20,440 nucleotides of DNA from an uncultured Planctomycetaceae bacterium (GTDB lineage Bacteria > Planctomycetota > Planctomycetia > Pirellulales > UBA1268): NCBI GenBank assembly GCA_903885855.1, contig CAISKG010000036.1, positions 1 to 20,440 on the forward strand, in the 5' to 3' direction. Shown here in pieces: positions 1-8,700 of the stretch. The stretch's first letter is position 1, and the number at the start of each line of letters is the position of its first letter. Under the pieces are notes generated by a model, which did not search any database, was not told where the DNA came from, and saw nothing but the letters and a program-made list of their open reading frames with translations. The position numbers and the translations under genes were made by a program.

Positions 1-1653
1 ACCGCCGCGGCCACCGTCGAGGGGCTCGCCCGGGGCTGGCCGCGGGGCCGGCCCGCGGCGCTCTCGCCCGAGGCCGAGGAGGCGGTCGTGGCCCTCGTGG
101 AGCGGCTGCCGGCGGCGGCGCAGGGGCAGCTCGTCTCGCTCGTACAGCACACCGGCAGCCGGGCCCTCGACGACCACGTGGAGCGGATCGGCACGGCGCT
201 TTTGGCGGAGCTCGACCGCACCGAGGCGGCCGACGAGGCGCGGGTCGATGCCGCCCGGCGGCTGGTGTCGCTGCGCGGGTCGGACGCGGGCGTGGTGGGG
301 GCGCTGCTCGAGCGCGTCGGCGGCCGCAACGGCCCCGAGGTGTCGGCGGGGCTCGTCGCCGCGGTCGCGGGGGCCACGGCCCCGGGCGCCGAGACGGCGC
401 TGCTCGACCGGCTGCCGTCGATGACGCCGGCGGTGCGCGACGCCGCCCTGCGGGCCGTGCTCGGCAACAAGGAGTGGGCGGCGGCCCTCGTCGAGCGCCT
501 CGAGGACGGGACGCTGGCGGTGGCCGACATCCCGCTGGTGGAGCGCGGACGCCTCGCCGAGCATCCCGACCGCGCCGTGCGCGAGCGGGCGCGGAAGGTG
601 ATCGCCTCGGGGGGCGGGCTGCCCAGCGCCGACCGGCAGGAGGTGATCGACGCCATCCTGCCGGTGGTCCGCGCCGGCGGCGACGCGGCGCGGGGCAAGG
701 GGGTCTTCAAGGAGCAGTGCGGCAAGTGCCACACGCATTCCGGCGAGGGGGGCAAGGTGGGGCCGGAGCTCACCGGGATGGCCGTCCATCCGCCCCACGA
801 GCTCCTCATCCACATCCTCGACCCGAACCGCTCCGTGGAGGGCAACTACCGCTCCTGGACGGTGACCACCGACGACGGCCGCGTGGTGACGGGACTTTTG
901 GCCGCCGAGAGCCGGACCGCGGTGGAGATCGTCGACGCCGAGGGGAAGCGGCACGCGATCCAGCGCGACGAGATCGACGAGTTCCAGCCCTCGCCCAACT
1001 CGCTGATGCCGGTGGGCTTCGAAAAGCAGATCAAGCCCGAGGGCTTCGCCGACCTCCTCGCCTTCCTCACCGCCAAGGGGAAGTACGTCCCGGTGCCGCT
1101 CGACAAGGCGGCCACGGTGGTGACCACGAAGGGGATGTTCTTCGATCCGCAGGGGGAGGTGGAGCGGCTGGTGTTCCCCGACTGGAAGCCGAAGATCGTG
1201 GGGAGCGTGCCCTTCGTGCTCGTCGATCCGCAGGGGGACACGATCCCCAACGCCGTCATGCTCCACGGGCCCCAGGGGCTGGTGGCGCCGCGGATGCCCC
1301 GGGAGGTGTCGCTGCCGCTGGGCGCGCCGGCGGCGGCGATCCACCTGCTCTCGGGCGTCTCGGGCTGGGGTTTCCCGGCGACCACGGGGGAGTCGACGTC
1401 GCTGGTGGTGCGGCTGGTGTACGCCGACGGCGGCGAAGAGGACCACGAGCTGAAGAACGGCCGCCACTTCGCCGACTACATCCGCCGCGTCGACGTCCCC
1501 GACAGCGCCTTCGCCTTCGACCTCGCCGGCCGGCAGATCCGCTACCTGGCGATCCACCCCGCCCGCCGGGAGGTGATCGAACGGATCGAGCTGGTCAAGG
1601 GGGACGACCCCACGGCGCCGGTGGTGATGGCGGTGACGGCCGAGTCGCCCTGA
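1..1653 (+). CDS. Planctomycete heme-binding CxxCH protein, 3' part (5' truncated by window edge)
   Basis: The frame is open from base 1, so the gene begins upstream; a GTG at 88 is only an internal candidate start. The 550 visible residues start with an Ala/Leu/Arg-rich helical region (about 1-225) that looks like HEAT-type repeats. A c-type heme site CGKCH follows at residues 240-244, in a domain with the PxLTGM-like and LDPNRSVEGNY motifs typical of the Pirellula/Verrucomicrobium heme-binding domain. SLMPVGFE (Met336) is a plausible axial ligand. Residues about 375-550 form a beta-rich C-terminal domain of unknown role. Related full-length proteins often carry an N-terminal membrane-bound dehydrogenase-like beta-propeller, which would lie outside this window. 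The protein probably acts in the periplasm in electron transfer or oxidation of an unknown substrate. It ends at TGA just before a strong hairpin and converges on a minus-strand gene. Family call is firm; substrate unknown. Confidence 0.88.
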   Translation, partial: TAAATVEGLARGWPRGRPAALSPEAEEAVVALVERLPAAAQGQLVSLVQHTGSRALDDHVERIGTALLAELDRTEAADEARVDAARRLVSLRGSDAGVVGALLERVGGRNGPEVSAGLVAAVAGATAPGAETALLDRLPSMTPAVRDAALRAVLGNKEWAAALVERLEDGTLAVADIPLVERGRLAEHPDRAVRERARKVIASGGGLPSADRQEVIDAILPVVRAGGDAARGKGVFKEQCGKCHTHSGEGGKVGPELTGMAVHPPHELLIHILDPNRSVEGNYRSWTVTTDDGRVVTGLLAAESRTAVEIVDAEGKRHAIQRDEIDEFQPSPNSLMPVGFEKQIKPEGFADLLAFLTAKGKYVPVPLDKAATVVTTKGMFFDPQGEVERLVFPDWKPKIVGSVPFVLVDPQGDTIPNAVMLHGPQGLVAPRMPREVSLPLGAPAAAIHLLSGVSGWGFPATTGESTSLVVRLVYADGGEEDHELKNGRHFADYIRRVDVPDSAFAFDLAGRQIRYLAIHPARREVIERIELVKGDDPTAPVVMAVTAESP

Positions 1654-1662
1654 GCGGCGCGG

Positions 1663-1698
1663 GGCCCGACCCCGGTGGTTGGCCACCGGGGCCGGGCC
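1663..1698. terminator. Strong GC hairpin between convergent genes
   Basis: Bases 1663-1678 and 1683-1698 form a 16-bp inverted repeat with a single A/C mismatch (1669/1692) and a TTGG loop. It starts 10 bases after the stop codon of the plus-strand heme protein. It also lies 54 bases downstream of the stop of the minus-strand DUF1559 gene. There is no T-run on either side, so termination is inferred from stem strength and position between convergent genes. Confidence 0.6.
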
Positions 1699-1704
1699 GA
1701 GGTG

Positions 1705-1743
1705 CCGTCGAGGGGGAGGTCAGGGCGGACTGCCCCTCGGCGG
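1705..1743 (-). terminator. Second hairpin, downstream of the DUF1559 gene
   Basis: Bases 1705-1715 and 1733-1743 can pair over 11 bp with one G-T wobble and a 17-base loop. On the minus strand this lies immediately after the stop codon at 1752. No T-run follows. It may act with the neighbouring 1663-1698 hairpin or be incidental in this GC-rich sequence. Confidence 0.35.
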
Positions 1744-1751
1744 AAAGCCGC

Positions 1752-2795
1752 TCATTCGGGGGCGGGCTCGGTCTCACCCTGCTTGGCACTGATCGCCGCG
1801 GCCAGGATCGGCATCGAGAGATCCTCCGCCAGGAAGCGGACGGACCCGTCGCAAAACACGGCGCCGCAGGCCGCCGGATGGAACGAATACAGCTCGTTGG
1901 AACTGTTGCAGTTCATGGCGCAGGGGCCGAGCGACGTGACGCCGTCGACCGAGAAGCCGTCGACCCAGAACTCCGAATCCGGATCCGCCCAGCCGGCACC
2001 GCTGGCGCGCGAGGTCAGGATCGGGGTGCGGCGCCGGTAGAGAATCGGCCGGCCGGCGTCCTCGACCCAGGCCAGTGTCTTGCTCATCCCGTCCATGACG
2101 TCCTTGGGGCCGGTCCGCGGCCGCGCGTTGTAGAACGGCGGGCTCATGCCGGTGGTGAACGAGGAGATCGTGCTCATGGGGAGGATCGCCCCCACGTACT
2201 GCGAGGCGTCGGTGGAGGGATTGGAGGGATCGTATCCGCGGATCGGCGGAATGAGGTTGTAGGGGGCGAAGCCCAGCCGGCCGTTGACGCCGTTGGCGAT
2301 CGAGTAGTCGCTCGAGGCCGCATTCCAGCGGGGCGGATTGCTGCTCGAGGGGGCGTTGCCGGTGTCGTATGGATTGCTCGTCACCGACGACGGGCAGATG
2401 AAGGTGGGAATGAGCGTGGCGATCGCCGCGGCGTTGAGCGGATCGGCCCAGTGGGCGCGCAGGTTGTACTGGTTGGCGACGGTGATCTGCTCCATGAAGG
2501 GCAGCAGGAAGATCCCGGGGCCGTGGGCGATCGCCCCCGACGCCGGTGCGGGGATCCCCAGTTCGCCGACGGGATAGCCGGGCAGGGCGTCGGCCCGAGC
2601 CGGCGGGAAGAACTTCCTCGCACTCTCGAAATTCTGGATGGCCAGGCCGATCTGCTTGAGGTTGTTCTGGCAACTCGATCGCCGCGCCGCCTCCCGGGCC
2701 GCCTGGACGGCGGGAAGAAGCAGCCCGACGAGGGTGCCGATGATGGCGATGACGACGAGGAGTTCCACGAGCGTGAAGCCGGGGCGGCGGCGCAT
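1752..2795 (-). CDS. DUF1559 prepilin-like protein (H-X9-DG)
   Basis: This 347-residue protein begins MRRRPGFTLVELLVVIAIIG, a classic type IV prepilin/pseudopilin leader. Cleavage is expected between Gly6 and Phe7, with the conserved Glu at +5 (Glu11), followed by a hydrophobic helix to about residue 30 and the QAAREAARR stretch usual in this family. Near the C-terminus His306 and Asp316-Gly317 form the H-X9-DG motif (FHPAACGAVFCDGSVRF). I chose the ATG at 2795 because it places the leader at the N-terminus and has GGAG about 9 bases upstream; the frame is open further upstream, but that extension has no leader. DUF1559 proteins are present in many copies in planctomycetes and are thought to be pseudopilin-like envelope proteins; their exact role is unknown. 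It follows the lipoprotein gene by 110 bases on the same strand and is probably co-transcribed. Confidence 0.93.
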   Translation of the reverse strand: MRRRPGFTLVELLVVIAIIGTLVGLLLPAVQAAREAARRSSCQNNLKQIGLAIQNFESARKFFPPARADALPGYPVGELGIPAPASGAIAHGPGIFLLPFMEQITVANQYNLRAHWADPLNAAAIATLIPTFICPSSVTSNPYDTGNAPSSSNPPRWNAASSDYSIANGVNGRLGFAPYNLIPPIRGYDPSNPSTDASQYVGAILPMSTISSFTTGMSPPFYNARPRTGPKDVMDGMSKTLAWVEDAGRPILYRRRTPILTSRASGAGWADPDSEFWVDGFSVDGVTSLGPCAMNCNSSNELYSFHPAACGAVFCDGSVRFLAEDLSMPILAAAISAKQGETEPAPE

Positions 2796-2905
2796 GGCGA
2801 TGGTCTCCGGGGAGGGGAACGGGATGAGGGGCGAACGGAGGCGGGCGAGCGGGGACGCGGAGGGATGTGCGACGAGTCGTGCGAGCGTGGGCCGACGGAG
2901 CGCGG

Positions 2906-3394
2906 TCACTGCGACGAGAGCTCGAAGGGGGGAAGCACCGTCGCACTGGTGCCGACGGTGGCGGTGAGGCCCGACGTCGTGGCATCGCCGAACCGTGGGT
3001 GGGGCTTCGCGGCGGCGGGATCGCGTCGCACCTGATCGCCCCCCTCGTCGTCGGACGATCCGACGACGGCGACGCCGACGCGGTACTCGCCGGCAGGAGC
3101 GCCGTCGCCGGCGGCGTAGGTGAAGACGGTGAAGCGTCCGTCGGCGTCGCTGCGCGCCTGGGGCTGCTCGCGCCATTTGAAGGCCGACGCATCGACCGGT
3201 TTGAAGACGACCGTCGCACCGGCCAACGGTCGGCCGTCGAGCCGCACCTCCCCCGTCACCGGAAAGGTGCGCTGCTGGAGACCCTGGAATTCGCTGCGCC
3301 CGCAGCCGACGAGAGCGGTCAGCGTGCCGATGGCGACGAGGGCCTCGGCGACCCGGAGACGCCGGGGGCGGGCCGGAAGTGAGCGGCTGGACAT
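2906..3394 (-). CDS. Secreted lipoprotein with carboxypeptidase-regulatory-like beta domain
   Basis: The protein has 162 residues. The N-terminus is basic (RPRRLR), then hydrophobic, and ends in the lipobox LVGC with Cys31 as the lipidated residue. Residues about 45-112 contain VTGEVRLDGRPLAGATVVF and a DADGRFTV turn. This is the pattern of the small transthyretin-like or carboxypeptidase-regulatory beta-sandwich found in many planctomycete lipoproteins. I chose the ATG at 3394 because an upstream in-frame ATG at 3448 would add 18 Pro-rich residues that are not signal-like. The gene precedes the DUF1559 prepilin-like gene on the same strand. Pairing of such lipoproteins with DUF1559 genes is common in the phylum and suggests a shared envelope function. 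No catalytic residues are apparent. The exact role is unknown. Confidence 0.85.
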   Translation of the reverse strand: MSSRSLPARPRRLRVAEALVAIGTLTALVGCGRSEFQGLQQRTFPVTGEVRLDGRPLAGATVVFKPVDASAFKWREQPQARSDADGRFTVFTYAAGDGAPAGEYRVGVAVVGSSDDEGGDQVRRDPAAAKPHPRFGDATTSGLTATVGTSATVLPPFELSSQ

Positions 3395-3463
3395 GGGCAA
3401 ACCCACGGGGGGTGGAGGCGCCGTGCCGTCTTCGTGCGGAAGGCGCACGGCCCGGGTTGTGCC

Positions 3464-3502
3464 CGATGAATGTGCTGGTTTGATGAACTCATGAAGATCT
3501 CA
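3464..3502 (-). promoter_or_regulatory. AT-richer patch, likely promoter region of the lipoprotein-DUF1559 unit
   Basis: This short stretch upstream of the lipoprotein start is visibly richer in A and T than its surroundings. It contains repeated GATGAA words and the palindromes TCATGA and AGATCT. No clear -35/-10 pair is visible. The call rests only on composition and on position between a terminator and the first gene of a unit. Confidence 0.25.
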
Positions 3503-3526
3503 CGACCGGCGGGGGCGCGCCGGTCG
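3503..3526. repeat. 8-bp inverted repeat with 8-base loop
   Basis: CGACCGGC (3503-3510) and GCCGGTCG (3519-3526) are perfect reverse complements. The element lies on the minus strand between the FKBP terminator and the lipoprotein gene. It could be a backup terminator or part of the lipoprotein control region; nothing in the sequence decides between these. Confidence 0.35.
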
Positions 3527-3536
3527 CAGACGGTGG

Positions 3537-3578
3537 AAAACGACGCGGCCCGCGCGGCGGGTTGCCGCGCGGGCCGTG
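3537..3578 (-). terminator. Intrinsic terminator of the FKBP gene
   Basis: Bases 3546-3557 and 3565-3576 are a perfect 12-bp GC inverted repeat with a 7-base loop, extendable to 14 bp with one wobble. On the minus strand the stem is followed within four bases by TTTT (3540-3537). It lies about 70 bases after the FKBP stop codon. It is the only hairpin I noticed in the window with a recognisable T tail. Confidence 0.72.
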
Positions 3579-3648
3579 CGACTCGTGCCATGTTCGGCGG
3601 GGCGAGCGGCGGACGAAGGCCCGAGAGGGCCGAGCGTCCGCGGAGACG

Positions 3649-4125
3649 TCACCGCACGTCGAGGAGCTCGACCAAGAAGTGGAGCGTGGCGTCGGGGGGG
3701 ATCACGCCGCCGGCCCCGCGCTTGCCGTAGCCCAGGTTCGAGGGGATCACCAGCTCGATCATCCCCCCCTTGCCCACCAGCTGCATTCCCTCGGTCCAGC
3801 CGGGGATCACGGCATTGAGCGGGAACTCGGTCGGATCCTCGCGCTTGAACGAGCTGTCGAACACCTTCCCGTCGTCGAGCCAGCCGTGGTAGTGGACCTT
3901 GACCGTGTTGCTCGCCTTGGGCGCGACGCCGGCGCCCTTGCGGAGGACGCGGTACTGGAGGCCCGACGCCGTCTTCTGGAAGGTCTTCGGAGCGTCGGCG
4001 TCGATGGCGCCGGCGCCCTTGGGCAGCTCGGGGAAGGGGACGTCGGTGTCGGCAGCGGTCACGTGAACCTCCGGAAGGACGAGGGCCAGGGCGAGGAAGG
4101 TGGCGAGCACGGTCAGCGGACGCAT
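3649..4125 (-). CDS. Secreted FKBP-type peptidyl-prolyl cis-trans isomerase
   Basis: This 158-residue protein has a signal peptide at about 1-25 (MRPLTVLATFLALALVLPEV) and a single FKBP domain at about 52-158. Hallmark pieces are VKVHYHGWLDDGKVFDSS (76-92 region), VIPGWTEGMQLVGKGG (106-121), GYG (132-134) and IPPDATLHFLVELLDV. By analogy with FKBP12 the pocket residues are Tyr79, Phe89, Asp90, Val106, Ile107, Trp110, Tyr133 and Phe150, all present, so the enzyme should be active. It catalyses cis-trans isomerisation of prolyl bonds and probably helps exported proteins fold in the periplasm. The ATG at 4125 is chosen because it starts the signal peptide and has GGAG 7 bases upstream. It lies 88 bases after the DUF1501 gene and may belong to the same transcript or have its own promoter. 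Confidence 0.95.
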   Translation of the reverse strand: MRPLTVLATFLALALVLPEVHVTAADTDVPFPELPKGAGAIDADAPKTFQKTASGLQYRVLRKGAGVAPKASNTVKVHYHGWLDDGKVFDSSFKREDPTEFPLNAVIPGWTEGMQLVGKGGMIELVIPSNLGYGKRGAGGVIPPDATLHFLVELLDVR

Positions 4126-4137
4126 CGGAGTACTCCG
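4126..4137 (-). promoter_or_regulatory. Ribosome-binding site inside a 12-bp palindrome
   Basis: CGGAGTACTCCG is a perfect palindrome lying directly against the FKBP start codon. It contains the only good Shine-Dalgarno core (GGAG) for that gene. Pairing of its two halves, within one RNA or between strands, could mask the site. Any regulatory role is inference. Confidence 0.45.
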
Positions 4138-4146
4138 GTGGGGATC

Positions 4147-4164
4147 CTCCCGGTGCGCCGGGAG
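4147..4164. repeat. 7-bp hairpin with 4-base loop in the FKBP leader
   Basis: CTCCCGG (4147-4153) and CCGGGAG (4158-4164) are perfect reverse complements around TGCG. It sits about 20 bases upstream of the FKBP start on the minus strand. It could be a leader hairpin of FKBP or a weak terminator after the DUF1501 gene; there is no T tail. Confidence 0.4.
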
Positions 4165-4213
4165 CGACCTCGAGAGCATACACGAGCCCCGCCCCCCGTG
4201 GGGCCGGGGGAGA

Positions 4214-5719
4214 TCAGGCCAGGATCTCGTGGAGCACGCGCTGCTCGAGCACGCCCGTCACACGCTGGTCGAGTCCCTGGAACTTGAACGTCAGCCGCTC
4301 GTGGTCGATCCCCATCAGGTGGAGGATCGTGGCGTTGAAGGAATTCACGTCGACCGGCGTGTCGACGATGTTGTAGCTGAAGTCGTCGGTCTCCCCGAGG
4401 ATCTCGCCGCCGCGCACCCCGCCGCCGGCCATCCACATGCAGAAGTTGCGCGGATGGTGGTCGCGGCCGTAAGTGTCGCGGTTGAGCGTGCCCTGGGAGT
4501 AGACGGTGCGGCCGAACTCCCCCCCCCAGACGACCAGCGTGTCGTCGAGCATGCCGCGCGCCTTGAGGTCGGAGACCAGCGCCGCGGTGGCCTGGTCGGT
4601 GTCGAGGCACTGGGAGCGCAGGTCGTTGGGGAGGTTGCCGTGCTGGTCCCAGCCCCGGTGGAGGATCTGCACCACGCGCGTGCCGCGCTCGACGAGCCGC
4701 CGGGCCAGGAGGAGCGAGTGGGTGAAGGAGCCGGGCTTGGAGACGTCGTCGCCGTAGAGCGCGAGCGTCCGCGCCGACTCCCCCGAGAGGTCGACCAGCT
4801 CCGGCACGCTGGCCTGCATGCGGAAGGCCATCTCGTACTGCGCGATGCGCGTCTGCGTCTCGGGATCGCGGTAGCGCTCGAAGGAGCGGGCGTTGAGCGC
4901 GGCGAGGCTGTCGAGCATCCGCCGCCGGTCGTCGCGCGACACCCCCTCGGGGTTCGGCAGGTAGAGGACGGGATCGCCCGAGCCGCGCAGCGCCACCCCC
5001 GTGTACCGCGTGGGGAGGAAGCCGCTCGACCACATCCGCGTGAACAGCGCCTGGGAGGGGTTGATGTCGGGCTGGGGGGTGAAGACGACGAACGCCGGCA
5101 GGTCGTCGCTCTCGCTCCCCAGTCCGTAGGCCAGCCAGCTCCCCAGGCTCGCCTTCCCGGGCACCTCGTTGCCGGTCATCACGTAGGTGCAGGCAGGGTC
5201 GTGGTTGATGGCGTTGGTGAACACGCTCTTGACCAGCGCCAGGTCGTCGACGATCCCCGCGGTGTGCGGGAGGAGCTCGGCGTTGATCCAGCGGCCGCAG
5301 CGGCCGCGCTGCTCGAAGCGGAACTTGGACGGCGCCACCGGGAACCGCGCCTGGCCGCTGGTCATCGTGGAGAGGCGCTGCTCGCCGCGCACGCTCGGGG
5401 GGAGATCCTTGTCGAAGTACTCCTCGAGCTTGGGCTTGTGGTCCCAGAGGTCGATCTGCGAGGGGCCGCCGTTGGTGTGGATGTAGATCAGGCTCCGCGC
5501 CCGCGGGGCATGGTGGGGGATGCCGGGGATCCCCTGGTGGACGCGCCCGCCGGAGAGCCGCGCGGCCCCGGGGGGGAGCGACGCCGCGCCCGAGCGGCGG
5601 GCCTCGAGGAGCGACAGCGCCACCGAGCCCGCCCCCACGCCCGAGGCGCGGAGGAAGGCGCGGCGGCAGGCGGCGGCACGGAGGGCGGCGGCGTCGGCGC
5701 CGGCGGTCGATGGCAGCAT
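4214..5719 (-). CDS. DUF1501 protein, partner of the PSCyt1-type protein
   Basis: This 501-residue protein has an N-terminal twin-arginine-like leader (CRRAFLRASGVGAG, residues 18-31), which suggests export by the Tat route. Family landmarks are GGPSQIDLWDHKP (84-96), WDQHGN (from 357), WGGEFGRT (398-405) and GRDHHP (418-423). DUF1501 proteins share the alkaline-phosphatase/sulfatase-like fold, but their activity is not known. The conserved His and Asp residues could bind metal. The start at 5719 lies 4 bases after the TGA of the DUF1553 gene and has GAGGA about 9 bases upstream, so the two are almost certainly translated from one message. It is about 75 residues longer than the two other DUF1501 proteins here and only distantly similar to them. 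It belongs to the subgroup that accompanies PSCyt1-containing DUF1553 proteins. Confidence 0.93.
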   Translation of the reverse strand: MLPSTAGADAAALRAAACRRAFLRASGVGAGSVALSLLEARRSGAASLPPGAARLSGGRVHQGIPGIPHHAPRARSLIYIHTNGGPSQIDLWDHKPKLEEYFDKDLPPSVRGEQRLSTMTSGQARFPVAPSKFRFEQRGRCGRWINAELLPHTAGIVDDLALVKSVFTNAINHDPACTYVMTGNEVPGKASLGSWLAYGLGSESDDLPAFVVFTPQPDINPSQALFTRMWSSGFLPTRYTGVALRGSGDPVLYLPNPEGVSRDDRRRMLDSLAALNARSFERYRDPETQTRIAQYEMAFRMQASVPELVDLSGESARTLALYGDDVSKPGSFTHSLLLARRLVERGTRVVQILHRGWDQHGNLPNDLRSQCLDTDQATAALVSDLKARGMLDDTLVVWGGEFGRTVYSQGTLNRDTYGRDHHPRNFCMWMAGGGVRGGEILGETDDFSYNIVDTPVDVNSFNATILHLMGIDHERLTFKFQGLDQRVTGVLEQRVLHEILA

Positions 5720-5723
5720 GGCG

Positions 5724-8700
5724 TCAGTTCCTCGTCAGCGTCTCGTCGAGGTTCAGGAGCATGTTCGCCACGAGCGTCCATGCGGCGAGCTCCTCGGGGG
5801 GAAGGCTCTCCGGGGGCTTCGATTCCCCCTGGGCCACGAGTTTCCGCGCCGCGTCGGGATCGGCGGCGTAGCGGGCCCGGTGGGCGGCGAGTTCCTCCGC
5901 CACGACCTGCATCTCCGGGCTCTCGGGGGCCCGGGCCAGGACCGTGCGGAAGAGCCAGTCGATCCGGGCGGCGTCGTCGGAGGGGGCGCCCGCGAGCATG
6001 CGGGCCGCCAGGGCCCGCGCCGCCTCGACGTGCTGCACGTCGTTGAGCAGCTGCAGCGCCTGCAGCGGCGTGTTGCTGCGCTCGCGCCGGGCGCAGAACT
6101 GCTCCCGGTTGGGGGCGTCGAAATTCACCATGAAGGGCGGGGGCGCGGTGCGCTTGAGGAAGGCGTAGATGCTCCGCCGCCACAGCCCCTCGCCCGTGTC
6201 GCGCTGGTAGCGCTGGGTGTTGGAGCCGGCGAAGCCCACCGGCTCCCAGATGTTGTCCGGCTGGTAGGGGCGGGTGCCGCGGCCGCCGAAGGTGCGCACC
6301 AGCAGCCCCGACACCGCCAGGGCGTTGTCGCGGATCTGCTCGGCGTCGAGGCGGATGCGCGGGCCGCGTGCCAGCAGCCGGTTCTCGGGATCGGCGGCCG
6401 CGTGCTCCGGCGCGATGCGCGCGTCGCGGCGGAAGGCCCGGCTGGTGACGATGAGGCGCACCATGTGGCGGGTGTTCCAGCCGCTGTCGCGGTATTCGCT
6501 GGCGAGCCAGTCGAGCAGCTCCGGATGACTGGGCATCTCCCCCTGCTGCCCGAAGTCCTCGCTCGTCTTCACGAGCCCGGTGCCGAAGAACTGCTGCCAG
6601 AGACGGTTGGCGGCGACGCGCCCCACCAGCGGCTGCTCCGGGAGGAGGAGCCAGCGCGCCAGATCCAGCCGCGTCGGCACCTTCCCCTCCTCCACGACGA
6701 GCGCGGGGAGGAAGGCGGGCGTGGCGCGGGCGACCTTCTCGCCCGGCTTGTCGTAGGCGCCGCGCAGCATCACGAAGCTGTCGCGCATCTGGGGGAGGTC
6801 GTTGAAGACGAGCGTCCGCGCCACGGCCCGGTCGATCTCGTCGCGCCGGGCCCGCGCCGCGGCGATCTCGCGCTCCACCCCGGCCACCGCCTCGGGCTTG
6901 TCGCGCCACACGGTCTTGATCCACCACTGGCGGATGCGCGCCACGGTGTCGGCGTCGACGGTCTTCTCCGGGCCGTCGCGCACCGGCCCGCGCAGCGCCT
7001 CCGGCACGTCGTCGAGTTTCTCCTGCCCGACACGGGGCTTCCACCAGGCCAGGAGCGACGCCGCCGGGTCGGCGGCCGGATCGAACGTGGAGGAGACGCC
7101 GACCTTGTCCCAGCGCACGTGGCCGTCGAACTGCGTCAGGGCGAAGCCGCCGATCTTCGTGCCGGCCGGCACCCCCACGCTCTCCGGCCGGAAGGCGACG
7201 CGCACCCACTTCCCCGCCTCGGGGAGCGGCCCGATCACCATCTGCGAGGGCTGCCCGACGGCGCCCCACGGGATCACGCCCCCCTCGCCCCACACGGCCC
7301 GGTGCTCCCAGCCGTCGGTGTGGAGCTGGATCATGAGCGCCCGCGGCGGGGCCGCCGGGTCGATCCACACGTGGGCGAAGAGCTCGGCGCCGGCGGCGGC
7401 GGTGAAGGGCTCGGCGCCGCTGTTGTAGAAATCCTGGCCGATGCCGGCGGCGGTGCGCTCCAGGCAGCGCGCCCCCGAGAACACCCCCCCGGGCTCCGTG
7501 CCGGCGAACCAGTTCGTGCCCCCCGGCGAGCCCTGCACCGCGGCCCCGGCGGGGAAGTCGTCCTCCAGCCACACCGTCTCGGTCGTCACCGGGGCCGGCC
7601 GCGGCTCGGCCGCCGCGGGATCGGCGTAGGCCACCGCCGCCACGGCCTCGTCGAGGCGCTTCTCGAGCTCGGGGAGCTTCGCCGCCAGCGCCGCCTGCTC
7701 CGCGTCCTGCTCGGAGGTGGGCAGCGGGATGACCGGCGCGGTGCGCTCGATGTTGCCGTCGAAGCCGGGATCGGCGGCCGAATTGAAGAAGGCGTAGAGG
7801 GAGTAGAAGTCCTTGGCGGGCAGCGGGTCGTACTTGTGGTCGTGGCACACCGCGCACTGGCCGGTGAGCCCCATCCAGGCGTTGAGCATCGTCGCCGTGC
7901 GGTCCACCGCGTAGCGGAAGAGGAGCTCCGCGTCGATCGACCCCCCCTCGCTCGTGGTCACGTTCGAGCGGCAGAAGCCGGTGGCGGTCTGCTGCTCGCG
8001 CGTGGCGCCGGGGAGGAGGTCGCCGGCGAGCTGCCAGACGGTGAACTGGTCGAAGGGGAGATTGTCGTTGAAGGCCTTCACCACCCAGTCGCGGTAGGCC
8101 CACATGTGGCGCTCGTTGTCGAGATGCAGGCCGTGGGTGTCGGCGTAGCGGGCGACGTCGAGCCAGTGGCGCGCCATCTCCTCGCCGTGGTGCGGGCTCG
8201 CGAGGAGGCGATCGACGAGGCGCTCGTAGGCGTCGGGGGCGGGATCGGCGACGAACGCCGCCACCTCCTCGGCGCTCGGCGGCAGGCCCGTCAGCGCGAA
8301 GGCGGCGCGGCGCGCGAGCGTGGGGCGGTCGGCCTCCCCCGCGGGGGCGAGCCCCTCCGCGGCGAGCCGCGCCTCGAGGAAACGGTCGATCGCGCCGGCG
8401 GCCGCGGCGGGCGCCGGCGGCACCTCGGGACGGTCCACCCGTCGGAACGACCAGTGCTGCTCGTAGGGGGCGCCGGAAGCGATCCAGCGCTCGAGAAGCT
8501 CGATCTGCGCCGGGGAGAGCTCCTTGTGGGCGTGCGGCGGGGGCATGACCAGGTCGGGGTCGGTCGAGCGGATCCGCGACAGCATGGCGCTGGCCGCGGC
8601 GTCGCCCGGCACCACCGCGCGCGCGCCGGTCGGAAGGGCGGCCGTCGCCGCCGCGCCGTCGTCGAGGCGCAGCTCCGCCTCCTGCTTGCCGGGACCGTGG

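Noticed and set aside
474..3035. Plus-strand open frame of 853 codons across the heme gene and the DUF1559 gene
   Set aside because: It overlaps a real gene in another frame and runs antisense through the DUF1559 gene; it is Arg/Gly-rich low-complexity sequence.
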